The translations under genes and the position numbers were made by a program. Below are positions 1-12,212 of a stretch of DNA of 64,000 nt, in pieces. Position 1 is the first letter of the stretch. Each line of letters starts with the position of its first letter. Origin of the DNA: Fratercula arctica (lineage: Eukaryota; Chordata; Aves; Charadriiformes; Alcidae); assembly GCA_947846985.1 (NCBI GenBank), contig CANTUZ010000001.1, positions 32,202,727 through 32,266,726 on the forward strand. The letters run 5' to 3'. The notes under the pieces are model-generated. The model searched no databases and had not been told where the DNA came from. It saw only the letters and a program-made list of their open reading frames with translations.

Positions 1-3000
1 CAGCAGACCCCATTTTAAGTCACATTAGTGATTTGAGATGCTTCATCATTCTCTACACTATATGAACTGCAGACTTTTTCTTTCCCAGACTCTACTAATA
101 ACAAGCCCTGTAATTAGGTTTTTGTCCTTTGCAATCAGCACTGCAGCTTTCTGTTCATAGGAGAAAAATTGTAGGGTGGGGAGAACCACTCAAGAGCATA
201 GGAAAGAGCTGTCACCAGTGTCGTGTGACTGGGTAATAGTTTCAGAAAAGTGATTAGGAGAGAACAGTTCCTTAATTTCGGTATGTAGTACGCTAATAAA
301 GACACTTGTTCATTTGTCTGTCTGATTGAACCTGACTCAAGTTTTGGGTTCAAACTCCTTCTCTCAGCCTGCAGTAGTTAAATAACACATTTCTTCCGAT
401 TTCCTCCTCCCCTGTACCCGTGAGGCGTTTGCCTGAATGACTGGCCACAGGCAGTTCTTGCTCATTAGTGCTGGTCGAGATTGGCTTTTGAAGTTTGATA
501 TAGCAAGGCGATGTAGAAAGACGTGCTGGAGAGATGCTGCCTGGGTTTCTACCCTCCTGTTTTTCCCTGGTTTAGGAGTGAGAATCAGACCGATATCCGT
601 GTAGTTTGCCCGTTTCTGTTCTTTGATTTGCAATGAAGAGCCCAGTTGTCAGCAGGCAAGAACCAGGCTGTTATTGGACTGTCTTGGAAAGCTTTGAGTA
701 GCAGCAGCAGGAGACTTCAGTCTAAAATCTTGGCCCGTTGAAGTTCAACAACACCGAGTGGGTCAGGGATTTCACATCCAAAGGTAGAAGCATTTTGCCA
801 GTCTTGCTATAGACATTAGAAGCAAAAGAGGAAAAATGAATCCCATTACGTTGCTCCCAGTAAGGCAAAAGTTTGTTCTTCACTGTCTCACACTGTTGAG
901 CTCACAACAATTCCATGAACCATTCTGGTGGAGTTCCTCCGAACCCACTTTTGCATCTGGAGAACCGAATTTCCCCACTGAGTTGCCTTGGACTACTTTG
1001 TTAAAATGAAATTCATCCCAGTGCAGCATCCCGTTCTTCACTCCAGCAAAACTGTCTCTGGAGGAAGGAATGACAGGTCTCGGACATAATCTTCTGCCCA
1101 GCACTTACCCAATAGTCTTTTCATCTCCGAGGTTTCCAAAGCCAGGAGGGTTATTTTCAGAGCCACACATATTAAAATTAATGCTAAATCAAAAGGACTG
1201 CCTGCCGCGGGGCTTGATTGGATTTGGACAAAGAATGTCGCTTTCTGAAGTCAACCCGTGTGTAGATCATTTTTTTCACCACCTAATCATGATTGTGAGA
1301 ACGTAAATCATGCGAATTACAATGAGCGGGGTTGATGAATGTGCACCACAGGAACTCCAGCTACAGTCCCCTTCGAGGTCATCGCTGCAGAAAGTCCTTT
1401 CCTAGGGCTGGGTTTCTACTGCCTGGCACATCTACTCTTTAGCTACGCTTTTTTGGGGGCACCTTTGCTTCTGTTTTGTCTATAACCTGTCTCTCCTTTT
1501 AACCGGAAAATGAAGCCTGCTAAGTGCCTTTTCTACAAAGGCTTCCTGCAATATTTTTTTTCATTCACTTACAACTACGCTCTTAATAACTGGATGTAAA
1601 GCGAAAATCCTCAGGAGCACAAGAGTGAAGTCTGCAAGTGCATGGGAATTCAGTCCTCTCAATATTTATGTTTAGCATTAAATACTTCATGCAAAAATAA
1701 TGACTTTGACTCCCGAGGCCTTCCCTCTCTTATCTCAAAAACTGTTCATACACATGCTCCGGGATCTCTATGCAAATATAAAAAGGGGATTAAGTTGTAT
1801 GTGTAGTAAATCCTGCTTTTACATTAAATAGGTAAGAACTAACGGAAAGCCTTTGGACTAAAAATAGGTCCCTGTTTGCTGAGCAGACTAAAGCATTCTT
1901 TCCTCTGGCTGCCCTGCCATGCAGGAACTGACTTTTTCCTACTGAGAAATTTGAGTCAATTATAAAATCTCTAGTATATTAGAGGTATGTACTGTACAAT
2001 ACATGATTTTGTTTTAAATTACTGTATATTAGGGAATGCCCCCTGCCTCCACAAAAACACTCTTTGTTTTGCAATGGAAAGCTGAGCCCCAACCCCCATC
2101 TGAGAGCGCCATTGCATGAGAAACTTCCACATCTGGGTGCCCTTAGGGAAATTCTGGGGACACAAGGTGAAAATCTAAATCACGGCCGTCTGGGAGAGGG
2201 GGCGAGCTCCTGGCCCCAGACATCATGTCTTTGACCATCATCGGGTGATTTCTCCCCACCCTTTGCAGCAGGAGCTGGGAGGAGGAAAGATCCTCCAGCA
2301 CCACCGGCCCTCCAGCCACCAACTTATCAATTGTAAGTTCTCAGACCGCACGCAAAGGTCAAACCCACTGACATTTTGGTTCAATTTTTACTGCTGGTCC
2401 GGCAAAAGAGGAAAATCAAGCTGCGGCATGGAGCTGAAGGGCACGTAAAGCGGAGGGCTCGGCAGGCCGCCCAGCTGTGCGGCCGCTCACCTTGTCATGT
2501 TTTGTTTCACCTATTGTCATTTGTTCCCTTTAAAACAACAAAAAAAACCCACATCAAGACACCACAAAGCACAAGGCAAATTCCTCTCTGTGCATTTTGT
2601 AAGGTCATCTCCTGGGGCCCACCGCAAGCATGGTCACCAGCGTGGAAAATATCCTGCAGGGACTCATGGAGGGGTTCAAAGGAACCAGCTGTAAAGGGTA
2701 AAACACAGCTGGAGGCAGTAGAGACGGGGCCACAAACTTTCTGACAACGCCAGTACATCTCCCAGCTGGACTTTAGCAAGCCCTCCCTTTAAATCTGGCT
2801 TTCCTTTCAAGAAAGCTCTGAATGAAATGAAGAAGCAGCTTTTGCCCGAGTCATCGGCCTTTGCGACTTCTCCAGGACCCCAAGCCCTTTCAGCTCAGAC
2901 ACTCAGCTGCCAGAATAAGAAGCAACCTTATTTCACCTCTGGATGCGGGGAGGGGGGAAGGCATATATATATGAGAGACACCTAAAACCCACCGAGCTGG

Positions 3001-6000
3001 AGAGCCCTTATTGAGGACAGCAGAGGTTACTAACTGACCCTGCACTCTGACAGTGGATGGGGTGAGGATGATGGTGTGCTGGGGACAGTGAGGGCAGCTC
3101 ATGTCAAAGAGGGCTCAGGATGCAGCACACAGCAGAAGAACACCAGCAAGGGAGCTCTTGGGTGTAAACTGTCCCCTGTGACTGAGCTGGATGGGTCCAA
3201 GCATGAGACGCCCAGGCTCTCCTTATAGAGAAACACACAATGACAATCCATCTGCCTCCCCTCCCCTTGCCTGGGGCAAGGTGTCTTAGGTGATGGTGGT
3301 ACCAATCTTCCCCTGCAACAAGCTTGCAGGTCAGCATCCCACTTCCAGCAAGCCAGATGTCCCTGACCTCTCTGCACATGGTCCTGCACATCTTCCACCC
3401 CTGCAAGTCCCTGGCTCCTCCATCCCCCAGCCCTGTGTCAGGCTCCCACAGCCCTGCCGAAATTTCCAGGGAGGGTTCTCTCCCTGGAAGAGAGAGAATC
3501 TCTAAGTTGGCAGGAGCCCCCATCTCCCTATCTGCCCCGTTGCTACGGCCCTGGGAACCATGACACCAGTGGCCAGACAGAATGAGGGGACAATGGGACA
3601 AAGAGAAGAGATCCACCAACCCTCAGGACCACTGAGGATGAAGAAGGTGTCCTGAGCATCTACCCACCAGCAGGTCTCTGCCTGCTCCTCTTGGGGCCAC
3701 GGAGGGGTGGTTTCCTCTCCCACTCTCCTGGAGAGAGGTAAGCCTGTCCTGGTATGCTTGTCCAGGGTTTTAGGAGGGGGGAAGCTTTTTTGGAACCCCT
3801 CTGTGGCTGTCAGATGCTGCTTTACCATTTCCTCCGTGTTTCCTTGCTTCTCCCGTTTTTGTTGCTCTCCTCCCACATTTGCCTTTCTCCCAGGAGATTA
3901 AAACCAAACCCCTACAAGAAAAGCCCCAGCACTGTAAGAGAGTTATGGAGGGGTGAGGAGGAAGCTGCAGGGTGTCCTGAGGGCTGTCCCCTTCCCCACA
4001 GCAGGCAGGGCTGGAAACACAAGGGTGGGTGATGTGAGAGAGGAGGGATACAGAGCCGACCTCCTCCTTCAGACCCCCCCAACCCTCCCTGAAGTCAGAC
4101 ACTCCTGAAATGTAGGAGCAACAGCTGGCCAGACCATACTATAACATACTTTAATAAAAATATTTTTAAAAAAGGGGAAAAAAAAAAAAGAAAAAAGAAA
4201 AAAAACTTTCTTTCTCCAAAATCTGCTGAGCCAGTCCTGGTGAGAGCTGGATTCAGTGTCCCCCATCCCCACCCCAGGGCACCACCCCAGACCTCAGGCT
4301 GGCAGACCCTACAAATAACAACCTCTTGCCAAGGTGCCTATGGATAGCATGCAGGCGAGTGGTTTTTAGGGCATTTGGTAGGACTGTGGACCAGCAGGGT
4401 CAATGCTGACTGCATTCGCTCTTGGCTCCTTTCTCGTTCTCTATTTTCCCTTAATAAGCAATGTTCACATTCGTTTATCTTTTTATTTTTTTTTCAGATT
4501 ACACTGTCATTAATTTGTACTCCAGAACTTGTAGTTTTAATAGGCATCCCCGTGAATATAGGTATTTTTTCCTGAGACTTACCATAACATTTTTATTTCT
4601 GGATGCATACTTCAGAGAGCGTGGCAGAAAAAAATGAGGCTCAGATGAATAGCAGAAGTATAGTTTACTCCATCAGGGGAAGGAGGAGACATCAGAGAGC
4701 TTCTCAGCTCTTTCTCAGTGCGGCTACCTGTGGTTCTGTGATTTATTCTGCTCTAAAGCTACAGTCACGGTAGTTACTGAGCATTGCTGCAAATTTACAC
4801 TGGACACGTCGTGACTACAACATTTAGCTCTGTGTTTAGGGGCTAATAGATTGGTTATGCATTATTTGTCACCTGTAAGTAATTCTGGTTCAATCTGTAT
4901 TAAAATATTTGCCCTCTGCGGAGGGCAGGGCCAAAGGCAGCGGTGCTGACCTTCCTTCTCGCGCTGCGGTACATGAAGCAGGAGGGACGCTCCTGCCAAA
5001 AGACCTTTGCGTGGATGAGAGGATCAGGTCCTGCTTGCCAAAATGAGCACAAAATATCTCTACCTGCAGTTCGCTGCGGTGTTAGAAATCAAAACTGCAG
5101 CCGGTGGTAACTTCAGCTCGGTGTTACCCAGAGCCAAACCCAGTAAATCTCCAGCAGCACTGTCGGACAAGTCCTTTCCCCTTCCAGAGCAGGGAAGAGC
5201 AGGAATCACTGGCACTGTTAATGATGGATTTCTGTGCTTTCAGGCAATCTAACTTCAGTTTACTTCATGTCTCTCATGACACAAATCCCAGAGCACACAC
5301 TAATAACCATGATTTAAGGCTGGAGCCGCTTCGTTTTACTGTGTCGTGTAATTGTTATCCTGTTGAAGAGCCAGGGTTTCTGAAGAATATTCATGGACTG
5401 CAGCTCCTGTGCTGTGCGCAGAGCGAGTGTCCTGTCCGCTCCGCGGCCCAGGCGATGGCAGCTGCTAAAATCAGGTTTATTTTACAATCCCAGTGATAGA
5501 GGCTAGTAGTCTGGTTCCGCGTGCCCCTCCTAAGCTGTTTGTGCCTACGTGCTACAAACGCAAATGAAGAGAAGCTACTTTTCTGATTTACCAGAATAAA
5601 TGGGTTTAACTCTCAATTTGCGGGTGTTAGTGGTGGCAAGCAGAGGCAGCTGCTTCTCATCCGTGCACCTGCAGAAATAGCGTGGTCTTCATAACCTTGA
5701 AGCCGAGTGAATTCACCAGGGTCTGGATCACCGCATATTTGTCATACCCTTCTATATTGCTTACAAGCCTGTTAATGGCCGCTGTGGGTTACAGAGAGAA
5801 AGGCAGCCCCTCGACTGGAGCCGATGCCACCGCTACGGTGAGATCCAGGCTTTTGGAGGCAGCCCTTCAAGCTGAAAGGCGCTGCTGAGATGAGTATTAC
5901 TGGCTCTGCTGGCGCTTACAGAACTGGTGGGACGTAATAGGCATGAGGGCTGCACAACAGGGGACCGCTCAAGAGCCTTCTGTGTGATTTACGGTGACCA

Positions 6001-8670
6001 ATTGCTCTCCAAACGTCTTTGAAAGTGCAAAGGGCAGAAATGGAGTTATTTTAGGAGATTGTTTTCTCTACAAGAGCAGTGGTTGTAACTCAGAATTTTG
6101 GAGATCTAGTCTGGATGCAGCTGCAATGGCAGAAATAGAGGAAACATCCTGCTTGTTTTTAATGGGCTTGTTCTGCAATTAAAGCCCATAAGTGTTTCTT
6201 TGTATAAGTGTCTGTGTATAAATATAAAATATATATTATACGTATATATACATATATAAAAAATATTAGGAAAGTAGTCAGCTGTTCTTGGATCTGTAAA
6301 TAGATACATACGTACATATGTATATGTATATACACACACATATAGCTGCTTCTTTAGCATTTAAGGAAGTGTGGACTCCCACCAGTCCAACCTGCCCTTG
6401 GTGGGTGGTGTTTAGTCATAGCTCTGTGCATCACAGCACCCGTGGTGCCTCCAGACCCCTCAGCTCCAACAAAATGGGGTGACCGCAGTGACAGGAGGGC
6501 TTTGCTGGGGGCCTCAATCCCTCCTGGGGACTAAAAACTCCTGAGATTTGATATTGCATTGTAAAAGTCCTGCCTCAAAGTCACATCTAAACAAAGCAGA
6601 GGCACCGTCAGATGCCTTTCATTGCAGCGGACTATGGAGCAGGAGATAATAAATCCCATAGGATCAAGCAGGCATTGCTTAGAGGGAAAGATTCCTTCTA
6701 CAAGCACAAATATCTTGAAGATAGTGAAGGAAAGCAGAGGCTGACTAAACTCATATTTACATAGTATTCTCTCCAGATCCACTGCGGAGTGGAAATTCCC
6801 CTGCAATGTCTGTGTATGAAAGTCTCTCTAGCCTTGTGTACATAGCACTCCCCTTCCTTTTGGGATATGTGCAGGGAGCTTACGACTGGAATTAATTTAG
6901 TTGACATTTGGCGGTATGGCGTGGAGTTTAATCCTCATTTGATGGCATTGCACTCTCTGCCTTCTGCCACTGCCTGGGGAGTTACAGCCATGCAAACAAT
7001 GCCATTTCCCCCAGAACAATCCCACGAGGAAGGCATCATCTCTGATGGTGTGCTGGGGATGCTGGGTGCCACCAGGCGCTCTTGGCAAAAGAGGTGTTTT
7101 CCTGGCCATCCTTGCACCCAGTGGGGCACCCCAACCCAAGGGCCTTGGTCATAAAAACAGTGAATTCACCTTGTTTTTTAATGGGGGATGATGGGAGAGG
7201 TCAGAGTAAGGAAAACAGAGTTTTGATGGCGAAGCAGGCAGCTGTGATGGGAATACCCATGCAGGGCAAGGCAGCCAGCCTCACCAAGCTCAGGGCAGTG
7301 ATCCAGAATGGGGATGGCAGGAGGTCCTGCTGTGACCTCCCATGGCCACGTCCAGCCTGGCCGTGGCTGAGAGCAGAGGAGCCGGGGGCTGCGAGATGGG
7401 GCATGACAGTAAGAGCCAAAGAAATAGGGGGGTAATGGCGCCAGGGAGGCAATTCCACTGTTATTAACACAAACACAGTCATTGCTCTGCCTTTGTCTCC
7501 CAATGAATCAGAGGAAATTGCCTCCCGAGCCCTTCGCCTTCCAGCTACTTCAGCTGTGTTTTGTTTCCCTAAGATTCAAATATTCTGACTAGATTTCAGC
7601 ATATTATTATGAGAACAGAAGAGCTATAGAGAAAGTGAAGCTTCACAGAGGAAATAGCCAATAAATGTTGCTTTGAATTCACTTGCTTTTTATGGCAAGC
7701 TCTGATGTCAGGGATAGATATGGCTTTGGAGAAGATGCGTCGCTGTGCTGCAGATGTGTTTGTGAATACTTAGTGGACAATCTCCTGTGACATTGTAACG
7801 GGCAGCTTACCATTATCTGTTAGGGTTTTAAGCCTGTCATTTTGATGTGACTGATTTTTCTATTTAATACCAGTCCCCATGAACTATGAGCTTACAAAAG
7901 CAAGAGCACTCTTCTTTGTGTAGCGGTCCTATCTGGCCAGATTAGCAAAATGTTTATTTGCATTTTGCCAAAAAGATTGGGCTTTGTAACAAAAATATGT
8001 ATCAGGTCAAGTGAAAAATGTGATGGTTTGATATCAAAATCCCAGAATGGCTCGCGATGGAGAAGGGGAGGCAAACTTCCAAAGCAGAAATCTTTAATTT
8101 TGGCACTTTCAAAATGTGGCATTTCATCCCTCTAATTTGCCATGGACTTTTTGTTTCACACATTTCTTTTGATGAAAGCAAGCATGCAAAGAAAAAAAAA
8201 CCACCCAACCCTATTTAGAATTCAATAAAACGCTTCATTTGATCCTCTTCAGTTTCCTGGAAAAGTTCAACATGAACATTCAAGTACTGCATTTCTTCAG
8301 ATTGTGGGGAAATTGCTGCTCCGTTTAAGCCGTGCAGCTTTGATGTGCCAAGTGCCAAGAGAGGGTCCTCTGAAAGCTACCATAATTCCTACTACTCAGT
8401 AGGACCGTCCCGATGAGCATGAAAGCTCAGCCTGGCAGGTACAGTGCGAGCACAGAGACAGAGGGTGCCTGTCCTGAAGGCTTTACCCTCCTGATATACG
8501 GCTCCCACAGGGTCAGGTCTATGGTTTTGAGCAGAGCGGCACAAGGAGAATGGGAAAGTCCATTTGAAATGACTTTCCATTGCTGGAAGAGGCGTTCTCC
8601 ACACTTGCTGTATTTTCTCTTTTGTTTTGGGGGGAAGTCAGGATAGGAAGGGTGACAAGGCAACATAGAC
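1..8670. other. Intergenic DNA, no gene recognised
   Basis: I read both strands and found no exon set with matching splice phases and no recognisable protein. The open frames here, including a 171-codon minus-strand frame at 3104-3619, have no recognisable domain and look like chance. In human the next genes on this side are CBY2 and SIAH3 (recalled synteny), but I see no SIAH-like cysteine/histidine pattern. Contents are low-complexity tracts: an A-rich stretch near 4150-4206 and a TA/CATA-rich stretch at 6216-6345. Regulatory elements for the downstream gene could lie here but cannot be recognised by eye. Confidence 0.6.
6216..6345. repeat. TA/CATA-rich simple repeat
   Basis: Two blocks of alternating TA, TATA and CATA/GTATA units, with short ACACAC runs at the right end. 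This is degenerate microsatellite sequence with many TATA-like words that should not be read as promoters. Confidence 0.8.
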
Positions 8671-8675
8671 AAGCG

Positions 8676-8732
8676 TATATAAGGATGAGATCCTGCCCCT
8701 AGACACTGCTCCTGCTGCGTGGAGCCGGGCAG
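8676..8732 (+). promoter_or_regulatory. Candidate TATA box and non-coding first exon of ERICH6B
   Basis: A TATATAAG word at 8676-8683 is followed about 25-30 nt later by a short segment that ends in CAG and a strong donor (GTGAGC, from 8733). The first coding exon of ERICH6B begins with a clear acceptor at 11793, so at least one upstream non-coding exon must exist, and this is the best candidate I see. The spacing fits a TATA-driven start near 8705 with a first exon of about 28 nt. This is inference only; other first exons further upstream are equally possible. Confidence 0.3.
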
Positions 8733-9234
8733 GTGAGCTAAGGCTGCATGTCCAAGTCTTGCCCTCCTCTGCTGGGTCTGAAAAGCGCTCATTTCAGTTG
8801 TGTTTTTATTAATTCAAATTCCCCATTTTGGAGGTTGCAAGAGAAAAATTTTTAAAAGCATTACTAAGAATACGCTATAAAACATCCTTTAAAACATTTG
8901 TGAAAGAGGAAGAGTTCAAGGGTGGCAGCCAGTTTTAAGAGGTGATGGTGCGTGGGGACTAACCTAGGTGAAACGCGGCACCTGGCCGGAGGTGAAGAGA
9001 AGCGCCGAGCATAGACATGGGGCCGGGACAGCCCCTGACATGCGAACGTTGTAAAAATGGCACCGGCATGCCCCAGAGCAGTCTCTCAGCTTGCCCAGAT
9101 CCATGCAATCCAAAGGAAATGGCAATTACAGGTCGTTAAAGCGGGGAGACAAAAGCAACCCTGGGTTGGAGGAAATGGCGGCCAAAACAGCTGGGTGAGA
9201 CTTGTCTTCTAAACCCCAGGTGAAGGGACATCAT

Positions 9235-9790
9235 TATTACTCTCTACTTGGCACTGGTGAGGCACATCTGGAGTGTTGTGTCCAGTTTGGGGCTCCCCAG
9301 TATGAGAGACATGGATGTACTGGAGCAAAGGCTCACCGAGACATGTAGAGGCTGATAAGACAGCCTCTAGAGAGGTTGGAGCCTATAGAGAAGCTGCAGC
9401 CTATATGCATAAGAGGAGGACGAGAGAGCTGGGACGGTTCAGCCTGGAGGAGAAAATGCTCAGGTACATCTCATTGCTGCCTGTAGTTGCCAAATGAGAG
9501 GGTGAGGAGAAGGCAGCTAAACTCTTCCCAGAGCTGCACGGCGGTGGGATAAAGGGCAACAGGAACACACTGGAGTATGGGAAATCCCAATTAAATATTA
9601 GCAAAAGTATTTTCAGAATGAAGACAGCTAAACACTGGAGTCAGAAAGGCTGTAGGATCTCAATCGTTGGAGATATTCAAATTGGACCAGGCAAAAGCCC
9701 CTGATCTAGTTGACCTGCTTTGTGGAGGGGCCTGGACCTTGGCAACCTCCAGAAGCACCTTCCAGCCTGGCTTCTTCTACAGGTCTGTGA
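9235..9790 (+). mobile_element. Old, diverged CR1 LINE fragment (3' part)
   Basis: The left part carries the typical CR1 ORF2 tail wording (a GTGAGGCACATCTGGAGT-like block, then a GTGTCCAGTTTGGGGCTCC-like block). The right part resembles the final CR1 block around GAGATATTCAAATTGGACCAGGC. Many substitutions and indels have destroyed the reading frame, so it is older than the copies near 25 kb and 38 kb. It lies between the candidate first exon and the first coding exon of ERICH6B. End points are approximate. Confidence 0.75.
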
Positions 9791-10688
9791 CCATGAAAAT
9801 TTGCCACAGGAAGCAAAAGGACATCAGCACAATGATCAGTAGAGTTAATGGCATCAGAGATGTTTTAAAGAATGATGAAGCAGCAAAAGTATCTGAACAT
9901 TAATTTGTTACACGAGAAATGACAGAATTGTTCACAAAAGGCAGAAATGACAGTTTTCCCAAGCTAGTTCTCTAAGGAGAGGAAAATCAAGAGACATAAT
10001 TAGATTACATGATAATGAAATGCTTTCTGTCCCAGCAATGAAGGGTGCCACTGGTAAAGCTAGATGCTTTAAAATCAGATGTAGACAGCTAGCCCAGACC
10101 ACACAGCAGTAAAAGAGAAGTGTTTGGGTCATTGGTATTGGTTTTCACAAGTCCTGGGTCACAAGGGAAGTTCCGGAGAACTGAAAAAAATTATCCTGAG
10201 AGAAGGATAAGAGGAGAATTAAAGACAGTCCTTAATGTGAATCAACACAGAGTCAGGCAATATGGCTTTTTGCAGACCAGCTCAGTGATTTCTTTTAATG
10301 ACATGTATAAGTTTGATAGACAAAGGGAAAAGCATCGATGCCTTATATGTGTACTTCTCCATAGCATTTGAGTGCATTCTGCCAGGGACTTGCATTAAGA
10401 AACTAAACTACGTCAGCCTTGTGGATTAAAACACGCTATCCACCATATCTCAGACCTACGGTCTTTAGTACACAAGAAATCGTAACAGGTGACCATTGCC
10501 AGAGTACCACAGGAGCAGTGCTGGCTGGGACCTCGACTGGTCACTGTCTTCACTTTGGGCGGTGCTGTGCTGTTCCTGCTTGGTGTTTGCCTGCTCTGTT
10601 CTCAGAAATTGCCCCACCAGGGAAGCCCAGCTGAGGGGTGAGAAGCACGTCCCACTGAGCCGTCCCCTGTGCACCCACAGTGCCCTCA

Positions 10689-10705
10689 TGTGTGTGTGTG
10701 TGTGT
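10689..10705. repeat. Short (TG)n microsatellite
   Basis: About eight TG dinucleotides in a row. No other feature is seen between the old CR1 fragment and the first coding exon. Confidence 0.8.
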
Positions 10706-11792
10706 CCGTGAGCTCCCACAGCTGGCAGAGATCACTCTGCCCATGTGGATGGAGAGGGTGGCATAGTCTAGAGGTGATCCATGGGTATCCCAAAGCTGGA
10801 ACCCAGGGCACTGGAAGATTTTGGGCCTCCTGCATCAGTAAAACACCTGGAAACAGTAGAGGAGCATCATGCCCAATGGGAATTGGCAGTGAGGGGTAGG
10901 CAGGGGAAGAGGAGGTTGCAAAGCACTAGTTCTGCAAACTAACCTTATTATTTTTCCCTCCTTTCTCTTTTGACATTAAACAGGCTGAGTGGATGAAGGG
11001 AAGATGCAGACACAATTAACCAGATATTGCAAACAGGGGGGCGAGTTGCTTTTTATGGCTAGTTTATGTTTCAGACACGCCACTATACAGAATAATGCAA
11101 TAACAAAAATCATGCAGTATTTACCCTGGGTTTATTCACTGCAAGTCCTTCGAGAGCTGCTTTTGTTTGCCTTCATTTAATTGGCATGGTCGGATGGCCA
11201 CCAGCAGGTCCAATTAAACAGATTCAATAGATTCCACTGTACTTTTTTATTTTTTTCTTCATCAGCATGTAGCATAAAACGTCCAAAATAATTTGTCTGA
11301 GTACTAGTAATGAATATAAAGTGCACTCTGTTCCAGCCTGCATACAGTAAGTTTCAGCTGTACAGTGTTTTACAGCCAAAGGAAACTGGGTTAATAATAA
11401 AATCACTGATGCAATCTTTAGTACAGCCTTAGTGGGGACGAGGGTACCATTGCATGTTATAATGCGAGGTATTTGGTTGCTCAACTTTGGGCCTATCTGA
11501 ACACAGATAGGCATTATGCCATCTTTTTTAGCTATCTTAAGCTTCGGCATTTAAGTGTTAGGTGGAACCTTTTTAAGAATATCCCGCCAATGGGACTTGG
11601 GCATGCCCTTAATATCAGGTATTTGTTTAAGTGCTTTGTTGAATTGGAGCCTAGTAGATCCTCTTGAAAAGAAAGTGATTTTCAATCTAATAAGGTTATC
11701 TTAGTGTGAACATTTTAACTACATCAATCAATATGCCCGTCAGGAGTAAATGACTAATGGGATTTCTCTTTTCTTTCTTTCTTTGTTACCAG

Positions 11793-12212
11793 AATGATGA
11801 ATTGACTTTGCCTGTTGCTGAAGATTCTCATCTCCTTAATGCATTGCAGATATGTCTAATGGACACAAGCTGTCAGGGTCTGGCAGTAACCAGTCCCAAC
11901 CCAAAATAGTTCCCCCTGGGACTGAGTCGTCAGATTCCAGCTCTGCTCTCACGGTGGAAAATGTGAAAAGGCTGGAAAAGGTGTACGCGACTTTTAAAGA
12001 AGCTTTCACTAAACAGAGAATACAAGATTATATTAAGCAGACTAACCTTGCTTGCCTCAACAAAGAGACAACTGGGAAAACCAGCGCAGAGGTTGCCTGG
12101 GATGCAGAGCCTGAAGGAGCCTCCTCATCCTTTCCTGCAAAGCAGGAAGAAAAGAGCGAAGTTTGCTGGAAGACCTCCGAAGACATTTCAAGGAAAGATA
12201 AGCTACTAACAG
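11793..12212 (+). CDS. ERICH6B: ERICH6B exon with start codon (codons 1-120)
   Basis: The acceptor is a long pyrimidine tract ending TTACCAG; the donor is G|GTATTT. The first 59 nt are 5' UTR and the ATG is at 11852, first in frame after a TAA at 11837. The peptide begins [14 protein letters not shown] and is serine-rich, with a basic, probably helical stretch near residues 36-66. It ends in phase 1 after DKLLT. Two short upstream ATGs lie in the leader (see findings). No known domain recognised. Confidence 0.82.

Noticed and set aside
3104..3619. 171-codon minus-strand open frame
   Set aside because: GC-rich chance frame with no domain, no consistent splice partners and overlapping open frames on both strands.
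6216..6345. TATA-box cluster as a promoter
   Set aside because: The words are part of a TA/CATA simple repeat with no downstream exon.
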